Assembly: GCA_964425275.1 (NCBI GenBank)
Contig: CAYRLZ010000029.1
Span: 1-8,425 of the forward strand
Source of the DNA: CAYRLZ01 sp964425275
Lineage (GTDB): Bacteria; Hydrothermota; Tepidihabitantia; Tepidihabitantales; JBDRVQ01
Length of the DNA: 8,425 nt
Direction of reading: 5' to 3'
Both the position numbers and the translations under genes were made by a program. Each line of letters opens with the position of its first letter. The stretch's first letter is position 1. Below are positions 6,650-8,425 of this stretch, one piece after another. Below the pieces are notes generated by a model. It had not been told where the DNA came from and searched no databases. It saw only the letters and a program-made list of their open reading frames with translations.

Positions 6650-8407
6650 ATGAAGGGTTCCTTTTTCCTCTTATTAATTCCTGCCTTATTTTTATTCCTC
6701 TGGGCAAGTGAAGACGCGGTAATTTTTCCTCCGAAGGATGTCACCGCCACATCCATAAACGTTAATGCGACTACCGCTACTGATGCCATAACTATCCCGC
6801 GGATGCTTTCCTATTAGGGTAAACTGACTGATGAATATGGCAATCCGGTTCCAAACCGCGACTACCAACTCACTTTTCGGCTTTACCCACAGGAGACCGG
6901 GAGCACTCCCTTTTGGACCGAGACGCAGACGGTAAGGATAGAAGGCGGACTATTCTCGGTTCTCTTGGGGCGAACGAATCCAATCTCTTCTATTCCAGAA
7001 AAGGGACAGGTCTGGTTAAGTTTACAGGTGGAAAACAATCCGAAGTTAAGTCCGAGGTTAAGAATTGTTTCCTCGGCCTATTCTTTTCTCTCGGAACGTT
7101 CGGCACAGGCGGACAGTGCGGTTGGCGCCGGAAGAATTGGCGGACTTAGCCTCAGCGGCCTTGATGCCCGCTATGTGGAAGAAAACCAGGCAAATTCCAT
7201 AACTTCCAGTATGATTCCTGATGGCACGGTTGTTGGTTCTGATCTCAATCCGATGGGTGCCAGCACGGGTCAGGTTCTGAAGTGGACTGGTTCTGCTTGG
7301 GCGCCAAGGAATGATAGTGTTGGAATGGATAACGATTGGGTGCGTGGCACACCGGATTCCGTGCTTTATACGATAAGGCAATTGGGTATTGCGCGCGGTG
7401 GTGCGGGCAACATACTTTATGGAACTGGTCGCCATACCCATGTCAATCTTGGGGTTGCTTGCACAACCGGCACGAGTGAGGAGAACAACTTTTACTGCAC
7501 GGTTGGTGGCGGACATCTAAACACCGCCTCGAGCTACTATGCCACGGTTTCTGGCGGGTTTATCAACACCGCCTCGGACTGGATTGCCACGGTTGGCGGT
7601 GGGTATAGAAACTCCGCATCAAATAATTATACTACGGTTGGCGGCGAGGGGTTAAACACCGCCTCGGGTTACTATGCCACGGTTTCTGGTGGGTATAACA
7701 ACACCGCCTCGGGCTCCGGGGCCACGGTTGCTGGCGGGTATGCGGATACTGCTGGAGCAGATAACAGTTTTGCGGTTGGCAATCGTTCGGTTGTGCCATC
7801 AGGTTATTCAAACTCCGCCGCATTCAATGGTCAGACCGCAACCGCCTCTAACCAACTACGCTGTGGCACACTTTCTAAGACCGGTGGCAGTTTCACTATT
7901 GACCACCCCCTCGACCCATATAATAAAATCCTTAACCACTACTTCGTTGAAGGACCAGAAATGCTTAATATCTACCGCGGTTCCGCTATTCTTGACGCCA
8001 ATGGCCGAGCCGAAGTGAAACTCCCTGACTACTTCTCCACCCTCAATCGCAATGCCCACATCCAACTCACTGGTGTTGGAACATCGGATGTCTATGTTGC
8101 GGAAGATATTAAAGGCAATACGTTCGTCATCGGCGGTAAACCCGGAACCAAAGTCTACTGGCAAGTCACCGGCGAAAGAGCCGATGTCTCAGCAGAAGTA
8201 ATAAGAAGATTGATGCCCGTGGAACAACCAAAGACCGGAGCACTGGCTAATCGAATGCTTGATGACGATTTCCTCTCCGGCTGTATGGAGCAACTGGAAA
8301 GAGAAGGAAAAGCAAGTGGCATTAACTTCCGCACACAAGAAGGGAGAAGAAGATACGAAGATATGAAGAACCGACTAAAGATAATAGAAGAAGAAATAAG
8401 AAGGTAG
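6650..8407 (+). CDS. Secreted beta-roll (YadA-head-like) surface protein, interrupted by in-frame TAG at codon 56
   Basis: A 585-codon frame for an exported, probably oligomeric surface protein. Residues 1-20 are a signal peptide (Lys2, then a Leu/Phe-rich core). Residues about 50-145 match a conserved secreted domain that normally begins YQGKLTD-GNPV and ends near SSAYSF (141-146); here its Gln codon is TAG (6815-6817). Residues 284-373 are six 15-residue repeats of the TV-GG-NTAS type, as in YadA-like left-handed beta-rolls, followed by SFAVGNRS. Residues about 414-512 form a conserved module containing IDHPLDP, YFVEGPEM and GKPGTKVYWQVTGER. Residues about 540-585 are a charged helical, possibly coiled-coil tail. 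No membrane anchor or autotransporter barrel is visible. Under the standard code the product would stop after 55 residues. The remaining frame has no other lesion, so this is a recent nonsense change, a sequence error, or a suppressed codon. The first in-frame ATG afterwards (7211) would give a protein without a signal peptide; a TTG at 6965 is also possible. It is a single gene with its own promoter. Confidence 0.85.
6815..6817 (+). other. In-frame amber codon at a conserved Gln position
   Basis: The frame reads Met-Leu-Ser-Tyr-TAG-Gly-Lys-Leu-Thr-Asp. From recalled family members with Tyr-Gln-Gly-(Arg/Lys)-Leu-Thr, I expect Gln here, so one C-to-T change (CAG to TAG) explains it. The gene's terminal stop (8405-8407) is also TAG, while the five minus-strand genes end in TAA (3) or TGA (2). 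Confidence 0.9.
7499..7768 (+). repeat. Six 45-bp coding repeats (15-residue beta-roll units)
   Basis: Units start at 7499, 7544, 7589, 7634, 7679 and 7724, and each encodes 15 residues. The pattern is Thr-Val-(Gly/Ser/Ala)-Gly-Gly, then two variable residues, then Asn-Thr-Ala-Ser and four variable residues. Blocks such as AACACCGCCTCG and GCCACGGTT recur almost unchanged at the DNA level. Unit 4 has Glu in place of the third Gly, and unit 6 is the most divergent (ADTAG). High DNA identity between units makes copy-number change by recombination likely, and could also cause assembly collapse. Confidence 0.9.
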
Positions 8408-8414
8408 GTGGATT

Positions 8415-8425
8415 ATGAATAAACT
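8415..8425 (+). CDS. Start of a downstream gene, cut by the window edge
   Basis: ATG at 8415 is preceded by GGTGG at 8407-8411, which overlaps the last base of the previous stop codon, and opens Met-Asn-Lys before the window ends. Spacing and strand suggest co-transcription with the surface protein gene. Nothing can be said about the product. Confidence 0.45.

Noticed and set aside
6815..6817. Pyrrolysine insertion at the TAG
   Set aside because: The protein is not a methylamine methyltransferase, and the expected residue is Gln in a structural beta domain, so pyrrolysine has no support.
6913..7149. Alternative plus-strand frame near the start of the surface protein
   Set aside because: A frame shadow. 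The conserved domain, signal peptide and repeats all lie in the 6650 frame.
7058..8164. Antisense frames opposite the beta-roll gene
   Set aside because: Repeat-driven open frames without start signals or recognisable domains.

Overview
The window reads as chromosomal DNA from an uncultured bacterium of moderate G+C content. The mutL product carries the endonuclease motif of MutL proteins from lineages without MutH. The surface protein at the right end combines YadA-type beta-roll repeats with a C-terminal module that I associate with candidate phyla such as WOR-3 and relatives. That placement is an inference from remembered family resemblance and is not shown directly by the sequence.

Left edge (1-314): no conserved gene. 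It holds a G-rich tract (22-58) and a hierarchical tandem repeat (48-299). The repeat has a 12-bp unit that is itself arranged in 36-bp triplets. The region lies just downstream of the 3' end of a five-gene minus-strand block.

Minus-strand block (6489 down to 315), in order of transcription: an MBL-fold metallo-hydrolase, mutL, miaA, a HAD phosphatase and comEC. The first four overlap each other (8, 1 and 4 nt), and comEC follows after 26 nt, so this looks like one operon. It joins mismatch repair (MutL), tRNA A37 prenylation (MiaA), small-molecule phosphatase functions and the DNA-uptake channel ComEC. The ComEC keeps its membrane channel core, but its C-terminal metallo-beta-lactamase domain has lost every recognisable metal-ligand motif.

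Intergenic 6505-6649: divergent control region. The plus strand carries a promoter with both consensus hexamers (TTGACA, 16 bp, TATAAT) and a strong ribosome binding site. The minus strand carries two Shine-Dalgarno-like blocks and an ambiguous start for the MBL gene.

Plus strand (6650-8407): a secreted surface protein with a signal peptide, a conserved N-terminal beta domain, six 15-residue beta-roll repeats, a conserved C-terminal domain and a charged helical tail. Codon 56 is an in-frame TAG, at a position where I would expect Gln. The rest of the frame is intact for about 530 codons. A further gene starts at 8415 and runs off the window.

The most interesting observations are the amber codon in an otherwise intact and well-promoted surface protein gene, the nested 12/36-bp repeat, and the ligand-less MBL domain of ComEC.
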